Shown here in pieces: positions 41,054 through 52,835 of a stretch of 64,000 bases of DNA. The position numbers were made by a program, and so were the translations under genes. The DNA lies in contig CAJQUW010006363.1 in NCBI GenBank assembly GCA_907163375.1, positions 1,676,512-1,740,511 of the forward strand, given 5' to 3'. Numbering within the stretch: the stretch's first letter is position 1; the number at the start of each line of letters is the position of its first letter. Under the pieces are notes generated by a model. The model ran no database searches. It had not been told where the DNA came from and worked only from the letters and a program-made list of their open reading frames with translations. This DNA is from Prostheceraeus crozeri (taxonomy: Eukaryota; Platyhelminthes; Polycladida; Euryleptidae).

Positions 41054-44000
41054 AGTTTTATTCTTTTGGGTGGAGGTATGTTTGTGTCAGGATGTCCATG
41101 TGGAAGAGATGTGTTATGTCCTATCCAACACCTCTTATCCTCCCATGCTGAAAGTGCTCTTTTCTTGAACGTGTACGTTTTCACAGTATGAACTTGAGAT
41201 TTTAAGATTGTCATATTGACAAACGTTATAGTTTTATTTTTATAGGCCTTCTTATAGGACCGATGTTTCATTTTATGAACAATGGATTTTGATATACCTT
41301 TAGCACGCTTAATACTATCTGCACATTCTTTTAGTTTCATGGAATACATTTTAGGACGGAGGAGAATCATTTCATCTATTTCCTTTCCTGCTGTTTCATC
41401 CTTAAAACAACCAAGTTTGGCTTTATTCTGTATGGAATAGAGTGGATGAGTGGGATTGTAGTTAGATGTGTCGAAATATTTTTCTAATGACTTACCTACT
41501 TCATTAAAATTTAAATCTTTTTGAGTGGTAATTCCTAAAAAGAAACTATCTGTATCACCACCCAGCAAGCGAACCTCTTTTACGAGAGGGCATGGTTTTA
41601 ATATTTTGTAGAAGAGTTGATACATTTCAAGCTTGGAATAATCTAAAACGGCTTGCCCAATATAGATGGGTTTGCACAACTCAACTTCTGATTTAATCAT
41701 TTTAACACCTACAAGATCCTCATCGATGATGTCTCTATCAATGAAAAGAGGTGATGAGGTCAATTTGTGATATTTTTGTTCATCAACGACTAGTTTGTAA
41801 TTCATACGTTTTCTAACATCCTCCATGGTCTTTCCGAATAGACTATTATTCTTATATTTATAAAAATCCTTTTCAAAATTATTTTGGGCGAGTGCACGTT
41901 TTTGACTGTTACTATCTATGTAGGGTTTGAGGAAGGCTTTCTGTCTAAATTTGATAATGCGGTGAACTGACTTTAGAAGCATGCCCATTTCTAAATAGAA
42001 TTTTAATATGCAGAAGTGTACGAGATAATTTTTCTTATCATATTGGGTGAGTAAAAGTTTGCGGCATGGTTTGTACCTTGGCTGTCCACACTCTGTTAAG
42101 TTATTATGAAATTGTGACATGAATGGTGAAAACATATCTTCAGTCACTTCGCCAGATTCAGGTGCGAGTGGGAAATCAGCAGTTTTATTTTTAATACTAT
42201 TTGGATAAATCAAATCCACTTCAAAATAATATCCCCAATCACCTTCATCTGGAATATTCAGTATGTTTGAAGGGTTGGAGTAATACTCAAGCTCATTTTG
42301 ATTTAACCAACTAAACTCGGAATGAGGTAGTGGTTTAGACAGTGAACTGCCATATAAATTATTTTGGTCATAGTACTTTAGGTGGATATGATCATCACCT
42401 ACTGTTTCAGATTTTATATGATGTTTATTTACAAATGTGAGACCACCGCGTATTCCGCGCTCAAATATATTATACATCTCCGGGTCTTGTAAGAGATGAA
42501 TGGTCTCACCAGTCATTTTAAAGGCTGATTTAAAGGACATGGCTGGTAGACTGACAAAGTGGATAGGATCTAATTTGTCTTCTTCTAATGCCACTCGTCG
42601 AAACTCCTGAAAGACATCAGCCAGCAAAATGACATCTAATTCTAAGTAAGCGATCATATAATCGCCTAACGTTTTACAATTAAATTTTAACCATGCCTCT
42701 TGAGCATGTTCATAGTCCTCTACTGGACAATCTTCACCCGTCAAATCGTTTTTGAATTTGTCAATGGAAGGAAGGGTTGTTTCATTTAGTTTAGACATTG
42801 AGCTAAAATACGCATAAGGAAAGACTCCTTTGCGAGTGATTATTTCATCCGTTAAGTTTGGATAGTGTTTCTTCAAAGTTTGACTATGGGGAAGAAACTT
42901 GAGATTACGAACGAGAGAAGCTAGTGACGCTGACATGAATTGAAATGAATCTAAAAATTTTATTTCGAAGAAGACTGTCTTATTTTCTTTAGTTTTATCT
43001 ACTGGTACTTTTGCTGTCATTGCCATGGATTTTTTCTCTCGTTTGTGCTATTACATTAAACTGCCACGATTTCATCTGGCTCAACCCTCCTTTTATGAGC
43101 ATATGACTGTCATAGCCCTTAAAGTTATGAAAAATGACGGGTAGTACACGACGTCTCAACCTAAGTGAAAAGTTACATTTGGAGCAGAGTGCGTTTCTAA
43201 ATTTACCAGTGATGTGATCATGATCACGCACTTTCTTAATTTTATCGTCATCAAACGTTTTATGACATTTAGGACAGGATGTGCAACTTTCAAATTTTTG
43301 TTTGTCTTCATCTGACATATGTAGTGACTTACGCTGCAATTGGGAATCATATGATTGTTGAAATTTTGCAGCTTTATCGAGAAATTCTAGAAATTTTGAA
43401 ATGCAATCTTCACCTTGCCAAGTATGCATTTTGTTTTGTCTATTCCTAAAGTGGTCATGCCATACTTCATAGCAGGATATGGCTGCTGGCTTGTGGATGA
43501 TATCATCAATGTAGCATTCTATGTCTGCGTAAATGACACGCAGGGGACTTAATTCGTCACCATTATCCCTATGTGAAAATATTTTATCTTTGGGCATGCG
43601 TTCCATTTGTAATTTACCTCGCTTGCACCATTCATAGTGAGTTTCAAATTTATCTTTACTCCAAAATGAGCGGATGCAGCGGTCGCATACAAAATGTTCA
43701 CCTCTTTTAGAGTGCCCCAAGTGAGTGTACAAGCGAGAGATTTTGGGAATACCACAGTAGTGCCATTCCTCGCTATCATCTTGTTTTACTAATAAGAGGT
43801 TGACTACACGTTCATAACAAGTTGAACGTGAATTATAGCGGGCACCCTTCAACCCCTTCTCCCACACGTGAACGACAATTTTAATCTTATTATGTTTTTC
43901 GAACGTTTCTACATCTTTGATTTTCATGTTGTTACTATCACAACCTTCAAAGTCTAGTTCATCCTCCCACTGTCTATAGCTATAGGTGCGATCTCGATGC

Positions 44001-44993
44001 GCGTTGATATCATTATAGTGAAGGATGGATAGGACTGCATATTTGAAACACTGTGATTTACAATCAACATTGATGACAGCTTTCTTATTATACAACGTTT
44101 TTGGAAGTTTAAATGTGCCTCGAGCTGCATGACTTTCTAATAGGGAAATTTTGAATATGGCTGAGTCCACACCATCAAAAATGAGAGCGCTGTCGCGTTG
44201 ATTGAATTTATCTACATTTGATTTTAAACATTGAATGTGAAAATTTAGCCAAGACTCGCAGTCTACAACTTCGGTTGCGGAAGAGGAAGGAATATGAAAC
44301 TGTATTCTCTCCGTCACTTGACCCGTTTGAAAATCTATTTTAATATATTTTAGTTTAAGGTAGATGAGCGCCTTCATTCTAAAATTGTCTAAATTATTGA
44401 AGAGCGCTTCGATAATGTTAGAATTTTGAAGGAGCCACTCAGGAAAATCTACAATTTGAGTATTGGACTCCATGCAGTAGTCGCGTACTAAATTATTATG
44501 TGAAACATTAATGAGGGAGATGGTAGAGGTACCGTTGGTGTAGTGATCATTTGCATGTGTGTGTTGAAGTCTGTGCGAAGATCGCTGAAAGTGACTATCA
44601 AAAGAAAGAGGGCACAAATCGCAAGGAAAGGAGATGTCATCGTCAGAATCAACTTCACCTCCGGAGATTGACGCCGCTTTGCGTTGACACACACGTTGTT
44701 TGATGTGTCGAAGGAGACTGTGCTTCCTTGTAAACATATGTCCGCAGTCGGCACATTCCCACTCGTTGCCTTGCCGCGAGAGTCCTGAGCTGGAACTCAC
44801 ATCACCTGAAAGAGAAATCATTCTTTCATCTCTGTTCAAGCCTCAGTGTAGTGTTACAACCTACCTTGACTCAATAACTCTAAACTTTCCTCGAGAAGAG
44901 AGGGCGTTGGTGATGAAGTTGATGTCTGAAATTGAGGAAGATGCTATTAGTCACACGTTTGAGGGAGATGAGAGGAAATTTTCAACTTACCAT
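41020..44993 (-). pseudogene. Protein-primed DNA polymerase B, left arm (broken, about one break)
   Basis: The gene begins with an AUG-only exon at 44993 and two introns, as in the right arm. The N-terminus has C2H2 zinc fingers (CADCGHMFTRKHSLLRHIK, CDLCPLSFDSHFQRSSH, CDRCIRSFWSKDKFETHYEW). The exonuclease domain shows YADIECYID, FHNFKGYDSHML and YLELDVILLAD. The Polinton-specific CPKCHKTF...VRDHDHITGKFRNA stretch lies between. The polymerase domain has YYDQNNLYGSSLSKPLPHSE, YKYKNNSLFGKTMED and GGDTDSFFLG. It would replicate the element from a protein primer. This copy is broken. Confidence 0.85.
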
Positions 44994-45128
44994 TTCAACG
45001 AAATCAAGTTTAAGGTTGATACTTCTACAAGATAGAGACTTCACTCAAATAATAGTCAAAGAGAGAGATCGTGCGTTCGTCACTTGTATGATTCACAGAT
45101 TAAATGAAATGACCTGAATGTCACTTTG

Positions 45129-45136
45129 CTTATATA
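45129..45136 (-). promoter_or_regulatory. TATA box of the polymerase gene, left arm
   Basis: TATATAAG on the minus strand, 136 bases before the ATG at 44993. It is part of the same CCAAT-CCAAT-TATA-GTGACG module described for the right arm. Confidence 0.6.
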
Positions 45137-45249
45137 CTTTCATCCTCTTCATTCATTGGATGTTCATTCTGATTGGCTGCTTGTGTATACTTAAGAATTA
45201 GAAAAATGTTAAAGTTATCATTATTCAAAGTCAGCATTTCAAAGACAAC

Positions 45250-45688
45250 ATGACAAGTCCTCCAACAACACCAAATACCGCATTGGAGTTCTCCTCTCCA
45301 TATACATCAGCAAAGGTGCTCGTTACAACCAAATGCACCAAGAAAGGCGAAGGTGGAGAAGACATACAATCTCGACAATATACGAAAGTTATCATTATCG
45401 GAGGAGGATGAAGAGGAGTTGCCCGACCTAACAGGCATACGGTGGAAATATTTACAATATGATGCCGAAGGGGTGATGGAGATGACCAGCAAGTCGCACT
45501 TGCATCAAATATGGGAGTGGTACACCCCTAACTCCCAACCGCGAACCGTGGCGGAGTGGGCGTACATTGAGAAAGTGAGGGACGCTGCAGAAGAACGTTT
45601 AAAGCAGCTCAACTGTTTTTGTAATCTATGTGAAGCCAGACTCTGGGACGATATTGACGATGAAGACCTTTTGAAATACATGCCATAA
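45250..45688 (+). pseudogene. Orphan acidic protein beside the polymerase, left arm (broken, about one break)
   Basis: The family is the 145-residue protein of the right arm (see 46421-46858). It is divergent from the polymerase gene with about 260 bases between starts. This copy is broken. An AATAAA overlaps the stop region. Confidence 0.55.
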
Positions 45689-45910
45689 TAAATGTTTATT
45701 TCGTATTATCTTTGCTTTCATACTGACTTACTTGAATGGGGTTTTAGTGAATAATTTAACCATGTATACTTTTTCATTTGGAAATAGTAGCACGCTTAGT
45801 TTAACTTGTAAATCTTATAACATTTCATATGGACGATGATGGTAGATGAAATAGTGTCAAATAAATTAAGATAGCTTACACTTCTGATACAGGGATAGCA
45901 ATCGACTGCG

Positions 45911-46198
45911 TCACAGGTGGAATGTGTTGCTGAGAAGACGGTTGGGGCGGGATGTGGATGAGGGTTCTGGTAGTCGGGGCGCTGGGGGTTATGTGGTGCT
46001 CGCGGTGGCATGGCTGAGCGCGGGGACGCAGCCGCCGTTGTTTCTTCTGTAGTTTTTGTGTTCGCTCGGGTGTTGAGAGAGATGTATATTGCGGGAGTCT
46101 AGGGACATTGGAATGAAAATAAAGGCTGACATGGTGTATTTTCTATACAACGGAAGCACCTTCCGATTGTCTAATCTTGCGCGTGTGTCTCAGGGTGC
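45911..46198. other. Central spacer of the giant inverted repeat
   Basis: These 288 bases are not repeated in the other arm and are more GC-rich than the arms. They hold no terminal repeat like that at 28125 and no clear gene; a Pro/His-rich open frame crosses the left border on the minus strand. It is the loop of the palindrome and either the original junction of two elements or inserted DNA. Confidence 0.6.
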
Positions 46199-46420
46199 CG
46201 CAGTCGATTGCTATCCCTGTATCAGAAGTGTAAGCTATCTTAATTTATTTGACACTATTTCATCTACCATCATCGTCCATATGAAATGTTTTTAGATTTA
46301 CAAGTTAGACTAAGCGTGCTACTATTTCCAAATGAAAAAGTATACATGGTTAAATTATTCAATAAAACCCCATTCAAGTAAGTCAGTATGAAAGCAAAGA
46401 TAATACGAAATAAACATTTA

Positions 46421-46858
46421 TTATGGCATGTATTTCAAAAGGTCTTCATCGTCAATATCGTCCCAGAGTCTGACTTCACATAGATTACAAAAACAGTTGA
46501 GCTGCTTTAAACGTTCTTCTGCAGCGTCCCTCACTTTCTCAATGTACGCCCACTCCGCCACGGTTCGCGGTTGGGAGTTAGGGGTGTACCACTCCCATAT
46601 TTGATGCAAGTGCGACTTGCTGGTCATCTCCATCACCCCTTCGGCATCATATTGTAAATATTTCCACCGTATGCCTGTTAGGTCGGGCAACTCCTCTTCA
46701 TCCTCCTCCGATAATGATAACTTTCGTATATTGTCGAGATTGTATGTATTCTCCACCTTCGCCTTTCTTGGTGCATTTGGTGTAACGAGCACCTTTGCTG
46801 ATGTATATGGAGAGGAGAACTCCAATGCGGTATTTGGTGTTGTTGGAGGACTTGTCAT
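46421..46858 (-). CDS. Orphan acidic protein beside the polymerase, right arm
   Basis: The 145-residue protein starts MTSPPTTPNTALEFSS, has a very acidic stretch (LSLSEEDEEELPDLTG), a WKYLQYDAEG block and a C-terminus with CFCNLCEVRLWDDIDDEDLL. The CxC..C cluster could bind a metal. I know no family. It is read away from the polymerase promoter towards the centre of the palindrome, and is whole in this arm. Confidence 0.55.
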   Translation of the reverse strand: MTSPPTTPNTALEFSSPYTSAKVLVTPNAPRKAKVENTYNLDNIRKLSLSEEDEEELPDLTGIRWKYLQYDAEGVMEMTSKSHLHQIWEWYTPNSQPRTVAEWAYIEKVRDAAEERLKQLNCFCNLCEVRLWDDIDDEDLLKYMP

Positions 46859-46931
46859 GTTGTCTTTGAAATGCTGACTTTGAATAATGATAACTTTAAC
46901 ATTTTTCTAATTCTTAAGTATACACAAGCAG

Positions 46932-47037
46932 CCAATCAGAATGAACATCCAATGAATGAAGAGGATGAAAGTATATAAGCAAAGTGACATTCAGGTCATT
47001 TCATTTAATCTGTGAATCATACAAGTGACGAACGCAC
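46932..47037 (+). promoter_or_regulatory. Promoter module of the polymerase gene, right arm
   Basis: CCAAT at 46932 and 46949, TATATAAG at 46972-46979 and GTGACGAACGCAC at 47025-47037 lie before the ATG at 47115. Spacings of 17, 23 and 53 bases equal those before the outermost gene. Confidence 0.65.
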
Positions 47038-47114
47038 GATCTCTCTCTTTGACTATTATTTGAGTGAAGTCTCTATCTTGTAGAAGTATCAACCTTAAAC
47101 TTGATTTCGTTGAA

Positions 47115-50100
47115 ATGGTAAGTTGAAAATTTCCTCTCATCTCCCTCAAACGTGTGACTAATAGCATCTTCCTCAATTTCAGGCATCAACTTCATCACCA
47201 ACGCCCTCTCTTCTCGAGGAAAGTTTAGAGTTATTGAGTCAAGGTAGGTTGTAACACTACACTGAGGCTTGAACAGAGATGAAAGAATGATTTCTCTTTC
47301 AGGTGATGTGAGTTCCAGCTCAGGACTCTCGCGGCAAGGCAACGAGTGGGAATGTGCCGACTGCGGACATATGTTTACAAGGAAGCACAGTCTCCTTCGA
47401 CACATCAAACAACGTGTGTGTCAACGCAAAGCGGCGTCAATCTCCGGAGGTGAAGTTGATTCTGACGATGACATTCTCCTTTCCTTGCGATTTGTGCCCT
47501 CTTTCTTTTGATAGTCACTTTCAGCGATCTTCGCACAGACTTCAACACACGCATGCAAATGATCACTACACCAACGGTACCTCTACCATCTCCCTCATTA
47601 ATGTTTCACATAATAATTTAGTACGCGACTACTGCATGGAGTCCAATACTCAAATGTAGATTTTCCTGAGTGGCTCCTTCAAAATTCTAACATTATCGAA
47701 GCGCTCTTCAATAATTTTAGACAATTTTAGAATGAAGGCGCTCATCTACCTTAAACTAAAATATATTAAAATAGATATTCAAACGGGTCAAGTGACGGAG
47801 AGAATACAGTTTCATGTTCCTTCCTCTTCCGCAACCGAAGTTGTAGACTGCGAGTCTTGGCTAAATTTTCACATTCAATGTTTAAAATCAAATGTAGATA
47901 AATTCAATCAACGCGACAGCGCTCTCATTTTTGATGGTGTGGACTCAGCCATATTCAAAATTTCCCTATTAGAAAGTCATGCAGCTCGAGGCACATTTAA
48001 ACTTCCAAAAACGTTGTATAATAAGAAAGCTGTCATCAATGTTGATTGTAAATCACAGTGTTTCAAATATATGCAGTCCTATCCATCCTTCACTATAATG
48101 ATATCAACGCGCATCGAGATCGCACCTATAGCTATAGACAGTGGGAGGATGAACTAGACTTTGAAGGTTGTGATAGTAACAACATGAAAATCAAAGATGT
48201 AGAAACGTTCGAAAAACATAATAAGATTAAAATTGTCGTTCACGGTGTGGGAGAAGAAGGGGTTGAAGGGTGCCCGCTATAATTCACGTTCCAACTTGTT
48301 ATGAACGTGTAGTCAACCTCTTATTAGTAAAACAAGATGATAGCGAGGAATGGCACTACTGTGGTATTCCCAAAATCTCTCGCTTGTACACTCACTTGGG
48401 GCACTCTAAAAGAGGTGAACATTTTGTATGCGACCGCTGCATCCGCTCATTTTGGAGTAAAGATAAATTTGAAACTCACTATGAATGGTGCAAGCGAGGT
48501 AAATTACAAATGGAACGCATGCCCAAAGATAAAATATTTTCACATAGGGATAATGGTGACGAATTAAGTCCCTGCGTGTCATTTACGCAGACATAGAATG
48601 CTACATTGATGATATCATCCACAAGCCAGCAGCCATATCCTGCTATGAAGTATGGCATGACCACTTTAGGAATAGACAAAACAAAATGCATACTTGGCAA
48701 GGTGAAGATTGCATTTCAAAATTTCTAGAATTTCTCGATAAAGCTGCAAAATTTCAACAATCATATGATTCCCAATTGCAGCGTAAGTCACTACATATGT
48801 CAGATGAAGACAAACAAAAATTTGAAAGTTGCACATCCTGTCCTAAATGTCATAAAACGTTTGATGACGATAAAATTAAGAAAGTGCGTGATCATGATCA
48901 CATCACTGGTAAATTTAGAAACGCACTCTGCTCCAAATGTAACTTTTCACTTAGGTTGAGACGTCGTGTACTACCCGTCATTTTTCATAACTTTAAGGGC
49001 TATGACAGTCATATGCTCATAAAAGGAGGGTTGAGCCAGATGAAATCGTGGCAGTTTAATGTAATAGCACAAACGACAGAAAAATTCATGGCAATGACAG
49101 CAAAAGTACCAGTAGATAAAACTAAAGAAAATAAGACAGTCTTCTTCGAAATAAAATTTTTAGATTCATTTCAATTCATGTCAGCGTCACTAGCTTCTCT
49201 CGTTCGTAATCTCAAGTTTCTTCCCCATAGTCAAACTTTGAAGAAACACTATCCAAACTTAACGGATGAAATAATCACTCGCAAAGGAGTCTTTCCTTAT
49301 GCGTATTTTAGCTCAATGTCTAAACTAAATGAAACAACCCTTCCTTCCATTGACAAATTCAAAAACGATTTGACGGGTGAAGATTGTCCAGTAGAGGACT
49401 ATGAACATGCTCAAGAGGCATGGTTAAAATTTAATTGTAAAACGTTTGGCGATTATATGATCGCTTACTTAGAATTAGATGTCATTTTGCTGGCTGATGT
49501 CTTTCAGGAGTTTCGACGAGTGGCATTAGAAGAAGACAAATTAGATCCTATCCACTTTGTCAGTCTACCAGCCATGTCCTTTAAATCAGCCTTTAAAATG
49601 ACTGGTGAGACCATTCATCTCTTACAAGACCCGGAGATGTATAATATATTTGAGCGCGGAATACGCGGTGGTCTCACATTTGTAAATAAACATCATATAA
49701 AATATTAAACATTAGGTTATGATCATATCCACATAAATTACTATGACCAAAATAATTTATTTGGCAGTTCACTGTCTAAACCACTACCTCATTCCGAGTT
49801 TAGTTGGTTAAATCAAGATGAGCTTGAGTATTACTCCAAACCTTCAAACATACTGAATATTCCAGATGAAGGTGATTGGGGATATTATTTTGAAGTGGAT
49901 TTGATTTATCCAAATAGTATTAAAAATAAAACTGCTGATTTCCCACTCGCACCTGAATCTGGCGAAGTGACTGAAGATATGTTTTCACCATTCATGTCAC
50001 AATTTCATAATAACTTAACAGAGTGTGGACAGCCAAGGTACAAACCATGCCGCAAACTTTTACTCACCCAATATGATAAGAAAATTTATCTCGTACACTT

Positions 50101-51095
50101 CTGCATATTAAAATTCTATTTAGAAATGGGCATGCTTCTAAAGTCAGTTCACCGCATTATCAAATTTAGACAGAAAGCCTTCCTCAAACCCTACATAGAT
50201 AGTAACAGTCAAAAACGTGCACTCGCCCAAAATAATTTTGAAAAGGATTTTTTATAAATATAAGAATAATAGTCTATTCGGAAAGACCATGGAGGATGTT
50301 AGAAAACGTATGAATTACAAACTAGTCGTTGATGAACAAAAATATCACAAATTGACCTCATCACCTCTTTTCATTGATAGAGACATCATCAATGAGGATC
50401 TTGTAGGTGTTAAAATGATTAAATCAGAAGTTGAGTTGTGCAAACCCATCTATATTGGGCAAGCCGTTTTAGATTATTCCAAGCTTGAAATGTATCAACT
50501 CTTCTACAAAATATTAAAACCATGCCCTCTCGTAAAAGAGGTTCGCTTGCTGGGTGGTGATACAGATAGTTTCTTTTTAGGAATTACCACTCAAAAAGAT
50601 TTAAATTTTAATGAAGTAGGTAAGTCATTAGAAAAATATTTCGATACATCTAACTACAATCCCACTCATCCACTCTATTCCATACAGAATAAAGCCAAAC
50701 TTGGTTGTTTTAAGGATGAAACAGCAGGAAAGGAAATAGATGAAATGATTCTCCTCCGTCCTAAAATGTATTCCATGAAACTAAAAGAATGTGCAGATAG
50801 TATTAAGCGTGCTAAAGGTATATCAAAATCCATTGTTCATAAAATGAAACATCGGTCCTATAAGAAGGCCTATAAAAATAAAACTATAACGTTTGTCAAT
50901 ATGACAATCTTTAAATCTCAAGTTCATACTGTGAAAACGTACACGTTCAAGAAACGAGCACTTTCAGCATGGGGAGGATAAGAGGTGTTGGATAGGACAT
51001 AACACATCTCTTCCACATGGACATCCTGACACAAACATACCTCCACCCAAAAGAATAAAACTCACGCTACCACATTCAGGAGATGTATTGACATA
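47115..51095 (+). pseudogene. Protein-primed DNA polymerase B, right arm (broken, about five breaks)
   Basis: Same gene as at 41020-44993. The 5' end is clear here: AUG-only exon 47115-47117, intron to 47182, a short second exon 47183-47243 starting GCATCAACTTC, a second intron, and the zinc-finger exon from 47303. Exonuclease and polymerase motifs are all recognisable in pieces. The copy is broken several times and is not functional. Confidence 0.8.
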
Positions 51096-51244
51096 ATCAA
51101 CTTTAACTCAGTATTTTGATGTTGCTTTTTGTAGATATACATGGTTGTTTTATGTATCGCATGAGATCGTTTCTTCCTTGTGAATATATGCCTACAGTCA
51201 GCCCATTTCCCCCTATATCTGTGAAAAGACTTTTTCATATACAT
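51062..51244 (-). pseudogene. Remnant zinc-finger copy, right arm
   Basis: Counterpart of 40873-41053. The stretch WADCRHIFTRKKRSHAIHK is readable here. Confidence 0.5.
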
Positions 51245-51276
51245 ATTTTTATTTCAATAAACATATCACAATGACT

Positions 51277-52796
51277 TCACTTTGTTTTCCGAAACACTAA
51301 AGTTACGAGGGATTTAGTATCTTTCACATGGATACACTCTTGTAAACCATTGGTAATTTTGATAGCAATAGAGGGTATAGTTTGTTTGACGACGGGATGA
51401 TAGAAAATAGATTCAAACATCTTCTCGACTATTCCATATGAAGCGTCTTTATCATGAATGAAATCACGTAAAATGTATTCTTTTTTCTCGCCAACAGAAA
51501 TAGGTAAAATCAAATCACTTTGAATGTAAAGGTGTTGTTCATGTTTATCAAGTGTCATTGGTGTTTCTATACCAATCGTATGCGCAGCAGCAAACACAGT
51601 TTGTAGCATTGAAAAGCCAAAGAGTTTTTCAAAATTTTTACTCAATTGACATTGAATGTCATCACCCAGTTTCAGAACAACGCGTTGATTTTCAATTGAA
51701 AACGAAATGTGGTGTGTCTTTACATCATATTTACTTTTCATCACATGCTTCAACTTCTGTTGTATATAAGGACTTACTACATGAATGAAGCTTTCAACTG
51801 TATGATATAGACGCGGCATTATATTGATAGCAACTTTAGATTCTTCATAAGACTGGTAAATTTTCTTGATGCGATCGCCATAGATGTCCACCCACCATTC
51901 ATCATTAACTGAATCAGCTTTAGTGTGATATTCATGAGAACCATACACCACACCGCTTCCAATAATAGGCGTATAATGTCTTACAAATGACGCAAGGTTG
52001 GAGAGAAATAAACTGTAAGTTTGTCATTATATTTCTGAATAACCAACTTATTTTTGTCCGCCATAATTTTCTCTCCATACTTCTTACCCACAGTCTCATT
52101 CCATCGTTTTACTAACTCAATAAGTGATAAAGGTTGAACACCACGCTTTTTCAAAATGATGCGTTCTTCGCATTCTACAACATCTTCATCAAATATTTTA
52201 AATCTATAATGAAATTTGTTGATTCGAGTTGAATAAACTTTTTTAACATTTGCAGTAGCAATTGACGTTAGATGTAGTCCATGACCAAAACCAAGATGTG
52301 GATAGAATTCACTATCCAACCTCAGCGTAAGACCTTTAGTAAAAGAATGAAAGCGGAGGAACTGTCTCCCACTCCAATGATAGATAGTAAACTCATAAGC
52401 TTTCTGATTTTTATTCTTCATGATGGAAGTATTACCACTGTTGAATGCCTTAATAATTTTCTCATTCCCAAATGGCTCATAAGAATCTGATTTTATCTGA
52501 ATCCATTCATAGTTCCACTTTCCATCTGATGTTAAATTGTATGGGAACTGAAATGCATTATTCATCGTTATTCCATCATGGGTGCGAGGAGTCAATATCA
52601 TTTCTTCCAAATCATTCACATTCTGAATATTGCTATCATAGCAAATACTAGAAACGCCAACTTCCCATTCACCTTCTAAATGCAGTGGCCGATTTAATTC
52701 TACTCGATAGTCTGATGGTTTATTTTTGGGAAATTTATTCATAGAAGCATTACTGGGCAAGTAGATTAGAAACGAGTCCTTATTTTCACTTTCCAT
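51277..52796 (-). pseudogene. Penton-like/minor capsid protein B, right arm (broken, one break)
   Basis: Counterpart of 39320-40840, with the same EGEWEVGVSS signature and C-terminus. Broken in this arm; the left copy looks whole. Confidence 0.65.
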
Positions 52797-52835
52797 ATTA
52801 TTCACATTGGAAAAATATATTAGCATACTTTTGCA

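Larger units (their letters stand above)
28125..45910 (+). mobile_element. Polinton/Maverick (adintovirus-like) element, left arm of inverted dimer
   Basis: This 17.8-kb unit carries the complete Polinton gene set: terminal repeat zone, accessory genes, packaging ATPase, integrase, capsid genes, protease and, in reverse orientation, DNA polymerase B. The same unit is present as a reverse complement at 46199-64000. The polymerase side ends at 45910 without a copy of the outer terminal repeats. It is a fossil with about three broken genes (major capsid, polymerase and the small gene beside it); the other genes look open. The few differences between arms point to a recent origin. Confidence 0.9.

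Noticed and set aside
44700-45117. Plus-strand frames over the polymerase 5' end
   Set aside because: They are antisense shadows of the polymerase exons and leader, seen identically in the other arm.
41020-51095. Two unrelated polymerase genes facing each other
   Set aside because: They are the same gene in the two arms of the inverted repeat; flanking genes mirror as well.
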